Position numbers and translations under genes: made by a program. This document shows, one piece after another, positions 9,408 to 17,855 of a DNA stretch of 64,000 nucleotides. Within the stretch, counting starts at the first letter, position 1, and each line of letters begins with the position of its first letter. Source of the stretch: Shouchella miscanthi (lineage in GTDB: Bacteria; Bacillota; Bacilli; Bacillales; Bacillaceae_D); contig NZ_CP042163.1 of assembly GCF_007725405.1 (NCBI RefSeq), positions 3,162,001-3,226,000 on the forward strand, given 5' to 3'. Under the pieces are notes generated by a model. That model had not been told where the DNA came from and did no database searches. It worked only from the letters and a program-made list of their open reading frames with translations.

Positions 9408-10089
9408 ATCCGTAATTCCCCCTAGCTTCATCTCGAACAACGCGGCCAGCTTCAATGGCAATGACTCTGCGCTTCAAAGTATTCACAATTTCTTTATTAT
9501 GAGTGGCCATAATAACGGTCGTTCCTAGCGCATTGACATTTTCAAGAATGTCCATAATGCTCCACGCTGTATCAGGATCAAGGTTACCTGTCGGTTCATC
9601 TGCAATTAAGATGTCAGGACGATTCACAACGGCTCGCGCAATGGCAACGCGTTGTTGCTCTCCTCCTGAAAGCTCACTTGGATAAAATTTAGCTTTACTT
9701 TTTATTTTTACTAAGTCTAGTACATCCATTACTTTTTGCTTAATCTTTGATGGGTCTTCTTCAATAACTTCTAAGGCAAAAGCAATATTCTCATAAACTG
9801 TCAACGATTGTAGAAGTTTGAAGTCTTGGAAAACCACCCCGACTCGCCTTCTTAGATGAGGAACTTCTTTTTGCTTTAATTGAGATAGGTTCACATTATC
9901 AATGTAAATCTCACCCTTAGATGCCTTCTCTTCTCGGTATAACAATCGTATAAATGTGGACTTACCGGCTCCACTTGGCCCAACAATGTAAACAAATTCG
10001 CCCTTATTAAACTCAATTGACATACCATTTATCGCTTTAACGCTATTTGGATACACTTTCCAAACATCGTTTAACTTAATCAAACTCAC
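9397..10089 (-). CDS. ftsE: FtsE, ATPase subunit of the FtsEX complex
   Basis: 230-residue ABC ATPase. Walker A is GPSGAGKST, the signature [14 protein letters not shown], and Walker [14 protein letters not shown]. With FtsX it drives peptidoglycan hydrolase activation; in B. subtilis this pair controls CwlO and also affects entry into sporulation. The start is the GTG at 10089 with AAAGG upstream, giving the usual FtsE N-terminus ([13 protein letters not shown]); an in-frame start 12 codons earlier adds residues that do not resemble the family. First gene of the ftsE-ftsX-M23 unit. Confidence 0.95.
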   Translation of the reverse strand: MSLIKLNDVWKVYPNSVKAINGMSIEFNKGEFVYIVGPSGAGKSTFIRLLYREEKASKGEIYIDNVNLSQLKQKEVPHLRRRVGVVFQDFKLLQSLTVYENIAFALEVIEEDPSKIKQKVMDVLDLVKIKSKAKFYPSELSGGEQQRVAIARAVVNRPDILIADEPTGNLDPDTAWSIMDILENVNALGTTVIMATHNKEIVNTLKRRVIAIEAGRVVRDEARGNYGYEV

Positions 10090-10300
10090 TTCATCACAGC
10101 CTTTAATAAAAAATGCCAAGGTCAATTTGTATTTTCGATCATCTATTGTACATATTCAGACATGCTTCGCGGTTATTATATCATTAGATCAATCTAGTAA
10201 ATATTACATTTTTATTTCAGTTTGATGTTTCATGTCAAAAATGATCGGGTATACAATATGATTTTGTTGAAAAATGGAGGCTTTTTCAGGCGCAGACAAC

Positions 10301-10356
10301 AAAAAAAGCGCTCATTTCGGAGTCACTTCTTAACCCATTCTTCCGACAGCACTTTT
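10301..10356 (-). terminator. Probable intrinsic terminator after cccB
   Basis: On the minus strand AAAAGTGCT...GTCGGA pairs with TCCGA...AGCGCTTTT (one G-U pair, internal bulge), followed by a run of T. It lies 10 nt after the cccB stop. Confidence 0.6.
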
Positions 10357-10365
10357 ATCATTTTC

Positions 10366-10695
10366 CTAGCGTGCACTTAACCATTCCACTAGCGCTCTAC
10401 GATCTTCTTCATCCAAATCTTGAGGCGGCATAAACCCTACCCCATTTACGATAATGGCTTCTATTTCACCAGCAGTTAGGTCAATGTCTAAAAGTGACGG
10501 ACCTGATGCTCCTTGTAACTGATCGCCATGACAGTTTATACAGCTATTTTCTTTATATATCTGGTATCCATCGTCGTTAAAAATGATGTCCTCTTCATCT
10601 ATGACATCGTTTTGCTTCGAGTCGTCTACTTCCGGATGACAAGCAGCTAATAAGATAAAGCAAAAAAGAATACAGCGTACAACTTTCAAGCCCAT
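10366..10695 (-). CDS. cccB: CccB-like cytochrome c551 lipoprotein
   Basis: Small exported c-type cytochrome, 109 residues. The N-terminus is a lipoprotein signal (lipobox LLAAC), so the protein is membrane-anchored by lipid. A linker rich in Asp and Glu leads to one haem-binding motif (CINCH, about residue 53) and a methionine ligand in GFMPPQ. B. subtilis CccB has the same size and layout and lies in the same place beside prfB and ftsE. It passes electrons on the outer face of the membrane. The ATG has AAAGGAG 3-8 nt upstream. Confidence 0.9.
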   Translation of the reverse strand: MGLKVVRCILFCFILLAACHPEVDDSKQNDVIDEEDIIFNDDGYQIYKENSCINCHGDQLQGASGPSLLDIDLTAGEIEAIIVNGVGFMPPQDLDEEDRRALVEWLSAR

Positions 10696-10859
10696 TCACT
10701 CCTTTCTATTCACAAATAAAAAGCGCATAGACGGTGTTTGTTATACAAGTAACAGCGACAACTAAAACAAGAATGGTATCCTTGTCAAGTTGGAGCGTTT
10801 CTTTTAAAACAACCGTCCCTAGCGCCAAATTATTTTCGCATCCATATAAAGCGTGTTAG

Positions 10860-11967
10860 TTAATCAATTCGAATGGTTTGCCTTAAGTATGCATCGATGA
10901 ATGGGTCAAGTTCACCATCCATTACTGCATTCGAATTTCCATTTTCATGATTTGTCCGATGATCTTTCACCATTGAATAAGGATGAAAAACATATGAGCG
11001 AATTTGACTTCCCCAGCCGATATCTTTTTGCTCGCCGCGAATTTCTGCTAATTCACGTTCCTGCTCTTCAATCTTTAATTGGTATAGCTTTGCTTTCATC
11101 ATCTTCATGGCTTGCTCACGGTTTTTAATCTGTGAACGTTCACTTTGACAAGTCACTACCGTATTTGTTGGCAAATGCGTAATACGAACTGCAGAATCTG
11201 TCGTATTAATATGCTGTCCACCGGCGCCACTCGCACGGTATGTGTCAATTTTCAAATCTTCTGTATTGAGCTCAATATCGACTGTATCGTCCAGCTCCGG
11301 CATTACTTCACACGAAACAAAGGATGTGTGTCTTCTTCCAGAAGAATCAAATGGCGAAATACGAACGAGACGGTGAACGCCTTTCTCTGCTTTTAAATAG
11401 CCGTAAGCATTATGACCTTTAATTAATAACGTTACGCTTTTAACACCAGCTTCTTCACCAGGTAAATAATCGAGGGTTTCAACAGAATACCCGCGTTTAT
11501 CGGCCCAACGTGTATACATCCGCAATAACATAGAGGCCCAGTCTTGCGATTCAGTTCCGCCAGCTCCTGGATGTAACTCCAAAATAGCATTGTTTTTATC
11601 ATATGGCTCACTTAGTAGCAGCTGTAGCTCAAACTGATTCATCTTTTCGATTAATGCGCGAACACCTTCTTCTAATTCATTCGCTAGCTCAGGATCGCCT
11701 TCTTCTCGCACAAGCTCTAAGCTAACTTCTAAATCTTCGTAGGCGTCAGACATATCTTTAAAGGTATGCACTTGCTCTTTCAACCCGTTCGTTTCTGCAA
11801 TGACTTTCTGTGCCTCTTCTTGGCTATTCCAAAAATCAGGGTCTGTCATCTTCTCTTCTAACTCCGCAATCCGCTCTTCTTTATCTGCGACGTCAAAGAG
11901 ACCCCCTAAAATCGGCTAATCGTTTCTCTAATGCCGCTAATTCTTGCTTAATTTCTACTAAATCCAA
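10860..11967 (-). CDS. prfB: Peptide chain release factor 2 (programmed +1 frameshift)
   Basis: RF2 ends translation at UGA and UAA. The gene is read in two frames: a 24-codon first part from TTG 11967 (GAGG 8 nt upstream) ending with RLADFRGSL and an in-frame TGA, then 344 codons after a +1 shift. The total of 368 residues compares with 366 in B. subtilis. The joined protein contains the catalytic GGQ motif ([18 protein letters not shown]) and the class-I release factor fold. The frameshift is the known autoregulatory device, not a mutation. It lies 26 nt after secA, as in B. subtilis where the two are cotranscribed. A GTG two codons earlier is a less likely start. Confidence 0.95.
11892..11907 (-). 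promoter_or_regulatory. prfB +1 frameshift site
   Basis: The minus strand reads AGGGGGTCTCTTTGAC: an internal Shine-Dalgarno (AGGGGG), three bases, then the slippery CTT with the UGA stop followed by C. Low RF2 lets the ribosome slip from CTT TGA to CTT GAC. This is the canonical RF2 recoding signal. Confidence 0.95.
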
Positions 11968-11993
11968 ATCTTTCACCTCATTATTTAGTAACC

Positions 11994-14516
11994 TTAGCCA
12001 TTCGCCCCACAGCAGTTTTTGTATTTCTTGCCGCTTCCGCAAACACAAGGGTCATTTCGTCCAATGTCTTCACCTTTACGAACTGGTTTCTTTTTAGCTT
12101 GCTTTTGCTCATTGTTTACTGATGGTTGAACGGCCTTACCTTGAGCAACTTCTTGTCGTTGTAAGTTTTGTTGTACTTCCGCTTTCATCACATACATCGA
12201 TACTTCTTCTTCAATCTCAACAATCATTGCCTCGAACATATTAAACCCTTCAAATCGATATTCACGCAAAGGATCATTTTGGCCATATGCGCGCAAATGA
12301 ATACCTTGACGAAGCTGATCCATTTGGTCAATGTGGTTCATCCACTTACGATCAACCGTTCTCAACATAATTACTTTCTCAAATTCACGCATTTGTTCAG
12401 GTGAAACCTCAGACTCTTTTTCGTGATAAGCAGCAAGTACTCTTTCCGTTACAAGTTCAATAACTTCTTCTTGTTCAAGTCCAGTGATTTCTTTTTCAGT
12501 TAACGCACCTTCACTTAACAATTGTCCATTAATATACGTCACAATAGCAGTTAAATCCCATTCTTCTTGTACGAGTGAATCTGGCGTGTGCGTTTGTACA
12601 ACATGAGTGATCGTTGCTTTTAACATGTTTTTCACAATTGACTGTAAGTTTTCCGATTCCAATACTTCCATACGCTGCTTGTAAATAATTTCACGTTGTT
12701 CTCGCATGACATCGTCAAACTGCAAAATTTGTTTTCGTGCATCATAGTTATTTCCTTCAACTCGCTTTTGCGCAGTTTCTACCGCTCGGGAAACAAGCTT
12801 TGATTCAATTGGTTGATCTTCTTCCATTCCAAGCCGTTCCATCATATTACGCATATTATCTGAACCAAACCGTCTCATCAATTCGTCTTCCATTGACAGA
12901 TAGAATTGCGAAGAGCCTACATCTCCTTGACGACCTGAACGGCCTCGAAGCTGGTTATCAATTCGACGTGATTCGTGTCGCTCTGTTCCTAATACGTGTA
13001 AGCCACCTAGATCTTTTACACCTGGCCCTAATTTAATATCCGTTCCACGACCAGCCATATTTGTTGCAATTGTTACAGCACCTTTGTGCCCTGCATTCTC
13101 AATGATTTCTGCTTCACGCTCGTGGTTTTTCGCATTTAATACATGGTGAGGAATGCGTTTCTTTGTTAACATCTTTGAAACAATTTCACTTGTATCAACG
13201 TTCACCGTACCAACTAGTACAGGCTGTCCTTTTTTGTGTAATTCAGCAATTTCATTAACAACCGCATTAAACTTCGCCTGCATCGATTTGTAAATCAAAT
13301 CAGACCGATCATCACGAGCTACATCTTTATTTGTTGGAATAACCATTACGTCCATGCCGTAAATATTACGGAATTCTTCCTCTTCCGTTTTAGCTGTACC
13401 AGTCATACCTGCAAGCTTTTGATACATTCTAAAATAGTTCTGGAATGTAATGGACGCAAGCGTAATGCTTTCTTTTTGTACTTGCAAATTCTCTTTTGCT
13501 TCTAATGCTTGGTGAAGACCATCGCTATAGCGACGACCTTTCATTAAACGACCTGTAAATTGGTCAACAATGACAACTTCGCCATCTTCTACTACGTAAT
13601 CCGCATCACGATGCATCGCCACATGAGCTTTTAATGACTGATTAATGTGATGATTTAAAGAAACGTGTTGTTGATCATAAAGGTTGTCAATATTGAATGC
13701 GCGTTCCGCTTTATTCACACCTTCGTCTGTTAACTGTACGGCTTTTGTTTTTTCATCGTACGTATAATCTTCATCTACTTTCAGAACCCTTACAAACGTG
13801 TTTGCTTGTCCATACAGCTTGGTTTTCCGTTCAACCGAACCAGAAATAATAAGCGGTGTCCGCGCTTCATCAATTAAAATGGAATCCACTTCATCAATAA
13901 GGGCAAAGTGAAGCGGACGTTGAACCATTTGATCTTTATATAGAACCATATTATCGCGAAGGTAATCGAACCCTAGCTCGTTATTTGTACTATACGTAAT
14001 ATCAGCAGCATACGCCTTTTGCTTTTCTTCTCTGGAGAGACCATTTTCATTCAACCCTACTGTTAGTCCCAAAAATTGGAATACGCGACCATAGTTGCCA
14101 AGGTCACGGCTCGCTAAGTAATTATTCACTGTCACAATATGAACACCCTTGCCAAGCAACGCTTGAACATAACAAGCAATTGTTCCTACAAGCGTTTTAC
14201 CTTCACCTGTTTTCATTTCTGAAATGTTCCCTTGATGAAGGGCAAGGGCACCAAGAAGCTGCACACGGTACGGATATTCATTTAATACACGTTTAGCCGC
14301 CTCTCTTACTGTTGCGAGCGCAGGTACAACGACCTCATCAATTGAAGTACCTTCTTCAATTTGCTGTTTTAATTCTTGCGTTTTATTTCTCAATTGTTCA
14401 TCGGAAAGCCTTGCCATTTCATCGGCTAGCGCCTCGACTTGATCAATAACTTTTTCATTTTTCTTTAATTGCTTTTGAGCAGGATCGCCTACTACTTTTC
14501 GAAGTAAACCGAGCAT
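11994..14516 (-). CDS. secA: SecA, preprotein translocase ATPase
   Basis: Motor of the Sec export pathway, 840 residues (B. subtilis 841). Visible landmarks are Walker [10 protein letters not shown], Walker [18 protein letters not shown], the second nucleotide-binding domain motif [12 protein letters not shown] and [11 protein letters not shown], and the C-terminal zinc motif [13 protein letters not shown]. The second of two nearby ATG codons (14516, [10 protein letters not shown]) is preferred because GAGG lies 9 nt before it; the one at 14522 is too close. It is transcribed into prfB. Confidence 0.98.
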   Translation of the reverse strand: MLGLLRKVVGDPAQKQLKKNEKVIDQVEALADEMARLSDEQLRNKTQELKQQIEEGTSIDEVVVPALATVREAAKRVLNEYPYRVQLLGALALHQGNISEMKTGEGKTLVGTIACYVQALLGKGVHIVTVNNYLASRDLGNYGRVFQFLGLTVGLNENGLSREEKQKAYAADITYSTNNELGFDYLRDNMVLYKDQMVQRPLHFALIDEVDSILIDEARTPLIISGSVERKTKLYGQANTFVRVLKVDEDYTYDEKTKAVQLTDEGVNKAERAFNIDNLYDQQHVSLNHHINQSLKAHVAMHRDADYVVEDGEVVIVDQFTGRLMKGRRYSDGLHQALEAKENLQVQKESITLASITFQNYFRMYQKLAGMTGTAKTEEEEFRNIYGMDVMVIPTNKDVARDDRSDLIYKSMQAKFNAVVNEIAELHKKGQPVLVGTVNVDTSEIVSKMLTKKRIPHHVLNAKNHEREAEIIENAGHKGAVTIATNMAGRGTDIKLGPGVKDLGGLHVLGTERHESRRIDNQLRGRSGRQGDVGSSQFYLSMEDELMRRFGSDNMRNMMERLGMEEDQPIESKLVSRAVETAQKRVEGNNYDARKQILQFDDVMREQREIIYKQRMEVLESENLQSIVKNMLKATITHVVQTHTPDSLVQEEWDLTAIVTYINGQLLSEGALTEKEITGLEQEEVIELVTERVLAAYHEKESEVSPEQMREFEKVIMLRTVDRKWMNHIDQMDQLRQGIHLRAYGQNDPLREYRFEGFNMFEAMIVEIEEEVSMYVMKAEVQQNLQRQEVAQGKAVQPSVNNEQKQAKKKPVRKGEDIGRNDPCVCGSGKKYKNCCGANG

Positions 14517-14631
14517 ATTCATCTTCCTCTCTTAACGGCAATACACACTACATGACTTTTTTTGGGTTTATCATACTTATATTAGCAGTTTAGACACCGG
14601 CTTACAAGACTGCCTACTTGTGCACAGCATT

Positions 14632-14661
14632 AAAAAGTGCCAGCTATTAGCTGACACTTTT
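14632..14661 (-). terminator. Intrinsic terminator after hpf
   Basis: A stem of 13 pairs with one G-U (AAAAGTGTCAGCT / AGCTGGCACTTTT on the minus strand), a three-base loop and a T-rich end, 4 nt after the hpf stop. Confidence 0.85.
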
Positions 14662-14665
14662 ATTT

Positions 14666-15232
14666 TTATGCTTCAGATTCAATTAAACCGTATTTGCCGT
14701 CTTTTCGACGGTAAACAACGTTCGTGCTGCCGCTATCAGCATCTGAGAAGACGAAGAAATTATGTCCTAGCAGATCCATCTGTAAAATAGCTTCTTCAGC
14801 ATCCATCGGCTTTAAGTTAAAGCGCTTCGTTCGAACAACCTGCAGATCATCTTCTTCATACTCTTCTTCAATGATCTCCTCACGAAGTGGCTCTAGTTCA
14901 TTTTTGAACATATGCTTGAGGCTACCCTCTTGTCTGAACTTACGATTTACCTTTGTTTTGTGCTTTCGAATTTGGCGTTCCAACTTTTCGACGACTACGT
15001 CGATTGCTGCATACATATCCGCATTTGTTTCCTCGCCTCTTAATAATAGCCTAGGCATCGGAATCGTAACCTCTATACTTGATTCGCTACTATTAATAAG
15101 CTGTAGCTTTACATTTACATCAGCCACAGGAGTTGTGTCGAAATAGCGTTCAAGCTTACCGACTTTCTTCTCTACATACTCCCTAATTGCTGGTGTTACT
15201 TCAATGTTCTCACCACGAATATTATAATGCAT
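14666..15232 (-). CDS. hpf: Long-form ribosome hibernation promoting factor
   Basis: 188 residues, like B. subtilis YvyD/HPF (189). The N-terminal domain (about 1-100, starting MHYNIRGENIEVTPAIREYV) binds the ribosome. The C-terminal domain (about 130-188, RTKRFNLKPMDAEEAILQMD) drives 100S dimer formation. The ATG at 15232 is chosen because GGAGG lies 9 nt before it; the frame is open 21 codons further up, but that stretch overlaps a promoter. It follows secA in gene order and has its own terminator and a SigB-like promoter. Confidence 0.96.
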   Translation of the reverse strand: MHYNIRGENIEVTPAIREYVEKKVGKLERYFDTTPVADVNVKLQLINSSESSIEVTIPMPRLLLRGEETNADMYAAIDVVVEKLERQIRKHKTKVNRKFRQEGSLKHMFKNELEPLREEIIEEEYEEDDLQVVRTKRFNLKPMDAEEAILQMDLLGHNFFVFSDADSGSTNVVYRRKDGKYGLIESEA

Positions 15233-15268
15233 CGTTGAACTCCTCCTTTTCCCTTGCTTACTTCTACA

Positions 15269-15293
15269 TTTCCCTCTAAAATCCTTCTTAAAC
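15269..15293 (-). promoter_or_regulatory. SigB-type promoter of hpf
   Basis: Minus strand GTTTAA (15288-15293), a 13-nt spacer, then GGGAAA (15269-15274), close to the general-stress consensus GTTTAA-N12-15-GGGWAW. It lies 36 nt before the ATG. B. subtilis hpf (yvyD) is known to be controlled by SigB and SigH. Confidence 0.65.
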
Positions 15294-15316
15294 ATTAAAA
15301 ATATGACAAAAAAAAC

Positions 15317-15351
15317 ACAAAAAACTCACCCTACTAATGGTAGAGTGAGTT
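15317..15351 (-). terminator. Intrinsic terminator of the cold-shock gene
   Basis: AACTCAC...CTAC / GTAG...GTGAGTT hairpin with a short loop and a long T-run on the minus strand, about 40 nt after the csp stop. Confidence 0.8.
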
Positions 15352-15389
15352 GAGATTAGCTATTATTCATATCCTTACAGGAATGTGAA

Positions 15390-15587
15390 TTAAAGCTTTA
15401 CTACGTTTGCAGCTTGCGGTCCGCGAGCGCCTTCAACGATTTCGAATTCTACATCTTGACCTTCATCAAGAGTTTTGAATCCATCAGAATTGATTGCAGA
15501 GAAATGTACGAATACGTCATCTCCGTCTTCACGCTCGATAAAACCAAAACCTTTTTCTGCATTAAACCATTTAACTTTTCCTTGCAT
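15390..15587 (-). CDS. Cold-shock domain protein (CspB/C/D type)
   Basis: 65-residue nucleic-acid chaperone covering one cold-shock domain. RNP1 (KGFGFIE) and RNP2 (VFVHFSAI) motifs are intact, as is the N-terminal [15 protein letters not shown]. It keeps mRNA unfolded and is usually one of several copies per genome; which paralogue this is cannot be told. Single-gene unit with its own promoter and a leader of about 50 nt. Confidence 0.95.
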   Translation of the reverse strand: MQGKVKWFNAEKGFGFIEREDGDDVFVHFSAINSDGFKTLDEGQDVEFEIVEGARGPQAANVVKL

Positions 15588-15643
15588 GTTTCACATTCCC
15601 TTCGTTACATAAAATTCAATGTATGGTGTTATACCACAGTTTC

Positions 15644-15672
15644 AATATACCAGTACGATTCTTATAAGTCAA
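15644..15672 (-). promoter_or_regulatory. SigA-type promoter of the cold-shock gene
   Basis: Minus strand TTGACT (15667-15672), 17-nt spacer, TATATT (15644-15649). Predicted transcript start is about 50 nt before the ATG. Confidence 0.75.
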
Positions 15673-16117
15673 ACTCTTTCTTCAAATGGCACAATAGGCA
15701 TTTGTCTAATTCTGTCGATACAGATAGCCCTTTTTGTTAACGCTTTCTTAAAACTGTTACTAGAATAAAAGGTTTACGTATCTTGTGAAAATAAGAGAGA
15801 ATATGAAATTTGTCGAAATCTTTTTAGAAATTCTTTAAATGAGTATTCTAACTGAAATTAAAAAAGAGCTCTTAACACTTCCATTGTTAAAGAACAATAA
15901 AACAAAGTTTCTCAAATAAGAGGGCAATGGTAAGAAAGCAAATAGCTTGAACCTTCCTTTTTAATCAGTAAATTATGAAATCCATTTACTTTATGAGCGT
16001 AATATAGTTTAACCGTGTTTCTTCATTTAATTGTTAATTCTACCCGTAAGTGGTCTCAATATCCCCCTCCCTCAAAAACCTTGGTTCTATTTTCCTATTT
16101 GCATTCAAGAGCAGGTT
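15673..16117. other. Intergenic region between divergent csp and lipoprotein genes
   Basis: About 445 bp, AT-rich, with no convincing coding frame. It holds a CcpA cre-like sequence, TGTTAACGCTTTCT (15735-15748), one mismatch from the consensus, and a small inverted repeat TTAACA / TGTTAA near 15875-15895. No RNA gene is recognised. Confidence 0.4.
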
Positions 16118-16146
16118 TGTTACAATATCACAAGCGCTTGTAACAT
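16118..16146 (+). promoter_or_regulatory. Promoter with embedded palindrome ahead of the lipoprotein gene
   Basis: TTGTTA (16118-16123), 17-nt spacer, TAACAT (16141-16146). The spacer carries the perfect 12-bp palindrome ACAAGCGCTTGT (16130-16141), and an outer repeat GTTACAA / TTGTAAC (16119-16125, 16138-16144) surrounds it. The AAGCGCTT centre resembles LacI/CcpA-family operators. Placement between -35 and -10 suggests repression. Confidence 0.5.
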
Positions 16147-16196
16147 AAATGTAATATTTTGTAGCGCTAACTTAAACCAACCAGGAGTAGATGACT

Positions 16197-17039
16197 ATGT
16201 TACACAGAAACTGGCTCTATTCAGGTGTGACCTTATCAATCCTTCTTGGAGCATGTTCTATAGAGGATGTTGAACAAGAGGAGACACTCATTTTATCTGA
16301 TGAGATTGAAGATAAAGAGGATATGTTCGTTAATCAAAGTCAGTCGATTATTAAAAACACGATTGACGTAGAAAAAGAACTTAAAAATTATCAAGCTACT
16401 ATAAAGATAACAGACTTTATTTCTTCCCAAACGAAGCAAGTAGAGAAAGTGACAGAAGGAGCATTGGCTTATCAAAAAGAACCTGAAGTCACATACACTA
16501 CCTTTTCTCGTTATGGCTTAGACCAAGAGGGAAATGAAGGAAAAGTAGAGGAATCTCTTAGTGTTGTAGCTACAGATGAATCACTTTTTTCTAATCATAA
16601 TGGTCAAGGCTGGGAAGAATTGAATAGCGACGTCGAGTTAAGTTCACTCTTATCTTTAAATTATTCTCCTAAAGCTCAGTTATCTCTATTACAAGGCATT
16701 TCAGAGTTTGTAAGTGTTCGTGAATACGACGATCTTTATATACTATCTATTGAAGCAAACGGTGATGATCTTGATGATATGGCTTTACATATGGAGCTGT
16801 TTGATCAATCGTTACTCGGTATTGAAGACATTGCTCAACATGAGAGCACTTTCGAAGTGTCACAGCTAGACTTTATGCTGTTTATAAATAAAGATAGCTT
16901 TCAACTCGAAAAGTCTACTACTGTATTTGAATTTGTTATACATGCTCCTGATGAAGAGTACGCCGTTCGAAAAAATGTAACGGTAACACGTCCATCTGTG
17001 AACAACCCAGAGGGAATTCACTATCCTTCTGTCCATTAA
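16197..17039 (+). CDS. Uncharacterised lipoprotein
   Basis: 280 residues with a lipoprotein signal (lipobox LLGAC, cysteine at about residue 20), so likely anchored to the outer face of the membrane. The rest is acidic and beta-rich in appearance. The pattern of a wall-exposed lipoprotein with segments like GWEEL and an amphipathic mid-region recalls LppX/DUF6612-type lipoproteins, but the match is too weak to name. The ATG at 16197 has AGGAG 9 nt upstream; an ATG two codons earlier is too close. It stands alone between its own promoter and a terminator, facing the flagellar genes. Confidence 0.8.
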   Translation: MLHRNWLYSGVTLSILLGACSIEDVEQEETLILSDEIEDKEDMFVNQSQSIIKNTIDVEKELKNYQATIKITDFISSQTKQVEKVTEGALAYQKEPEVTYTTFSRYGLDQEGNEGKVEESLSVVATDESLFSNHNGQGWEELNSDVELSSLLSLNYSPKAQLSLLQGISEFVSVREYDDLYILSIEANGDDLDDMALHMELFDQSLLGIEDIAQHESTFEVSQLDFMLFINKDSFQLEKSTTVFEFVIHAPDEEYAVRKNVTVTRPSVNNPEGIHYPSVH

Positions 17040-17050
17040 CAGGTATCCTA

Positions 17051-17090
17051 AAAAAGCCCTCACTTGAAATTAGTGAGAGGCTTTATTTTT
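17051..17090. terminator. Terminator between lipoprotein and fliT
   Basis: Hairpin AAAGCC-CTCACT / AGTGAG-AGGCTTT with a one-base bulge and T-rich tail on the plus strand; the A-run on the other side lets it act on the flagellar operon as well. Confidence 0.75.
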
Positions 17091-17109
17091 ATACATTGAA
17101 GCAAAGTTG

Positions 17110-17454
17110 TTACGTAGATGTTTTATCTAAAAACACACCAGCTTGCGTTGGCGCATGCGTACGCTGGTATTTATACCGTCCATCTTTTTGTTTATTAAAA
17201 CGTTGGATATCTTGTTTTACTTCTCCTCGCTGTGTAGAAAGAAATTCAGTTATTTTTTTTTCTTCTGCCTCTAGAAATCCACTTTTTATCTCATCAATCG
17301 ACATATGCTCTATTAGTTGCTGTCGCTCATTTAATAACTGCATCACTTGATCAATATAGGCATCTCTCTGATCGTCTTCAGACGGCAGACCTGTCTCAAG
17401 ATGAGTAAGAAGAGTTTTTGTTAAAAGAGAGAAAGGATTGGACTCAGCTGTCAT
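17110..17454 (-). CDS. fliT: FliT-like flagellar export chaperone
   Basis: 114 residues, predicted mostly helical, in the position of fliT after fliS. FliT is the chaperone for the filament cap protein FliD. Sequence conservation in this family is low, so the call rests mainly on size, helical content and place in the operon. It overlaps the fliS stop by 4 nt. The last 20 residues (YKYQRTHAPTQAGVFLDKTS) are not typically helical. Confidence 0.7.
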   Translation of the reverse strand: MTAESNPFSLLTKTLLTHLETGLPSEDDQRDAYIDQVMQLLNERQQLIEHMSIDEIKSGFLEAEEKKITEFLSTQRGEVKQDIQRFNKQKDGRYKYQRTHAPTQAGVFLDKTST

Positions 17455-17843
17455 TTCGGTGTAACGCCCCCAAAACGATTCTGACGATCCAATTTAATAA
17501 CTTCTTTCCACGTATCTCTAAATTCAACGACGTAGCCCTGTGCCTCTTGCAAGGCCATCAGGTCACTTTTTATATTGGCTTCAATTAATTGATAATGAAT
17601 GTATTCGTACATTCTCATCATATTTTCACCAACTTCGGTATCCGTTTTCAACGTAATCATTAACTCTTTTATAATGGCCTCTGCTTTTGTAAGTGCCTCA
17701 TTTTTTTGCTGAAAATGATTGTCCTTAATAGCATTTTCTGCAATTCGTAGTTGTTTAAGGCAACCATTGTACAACATGAGTGTTAACTCGCCAGGCGAGG
17801 CTGTTTGTACAGATTGCTGTTTATAGGCTGCTTGCTTCAGCAT
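17451..17843 (-). CDS. fliS: FliS, flagellin export chaperone
   Basis: 130 residues with the family start AAYKQQSVQTASPGELTLML and the motif YNGCLKQL. FliS binds the C-terminus of flagellin in the cytoplasm and, in B. subtilis, also supports FliW. It overlaps fliT and lies 12 nt after fliD. Its client gene, hag, is not in the window. Confidence 0.95.
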   Translation of the reverse strand: MLKQAAYKQQSVQTASPGELTLMLYNGCLKQLRIAENAIKDNHFQQKNEALTKAEAIIKELMITLKTDTEVGENMMRMYEYIHYQLIEANIKSDLMALQEAQGYVVEFRDTWKEVIKLDRQNRFGGVTPK

Positions 17844-17855
17844 GTGCTGCCTCCC

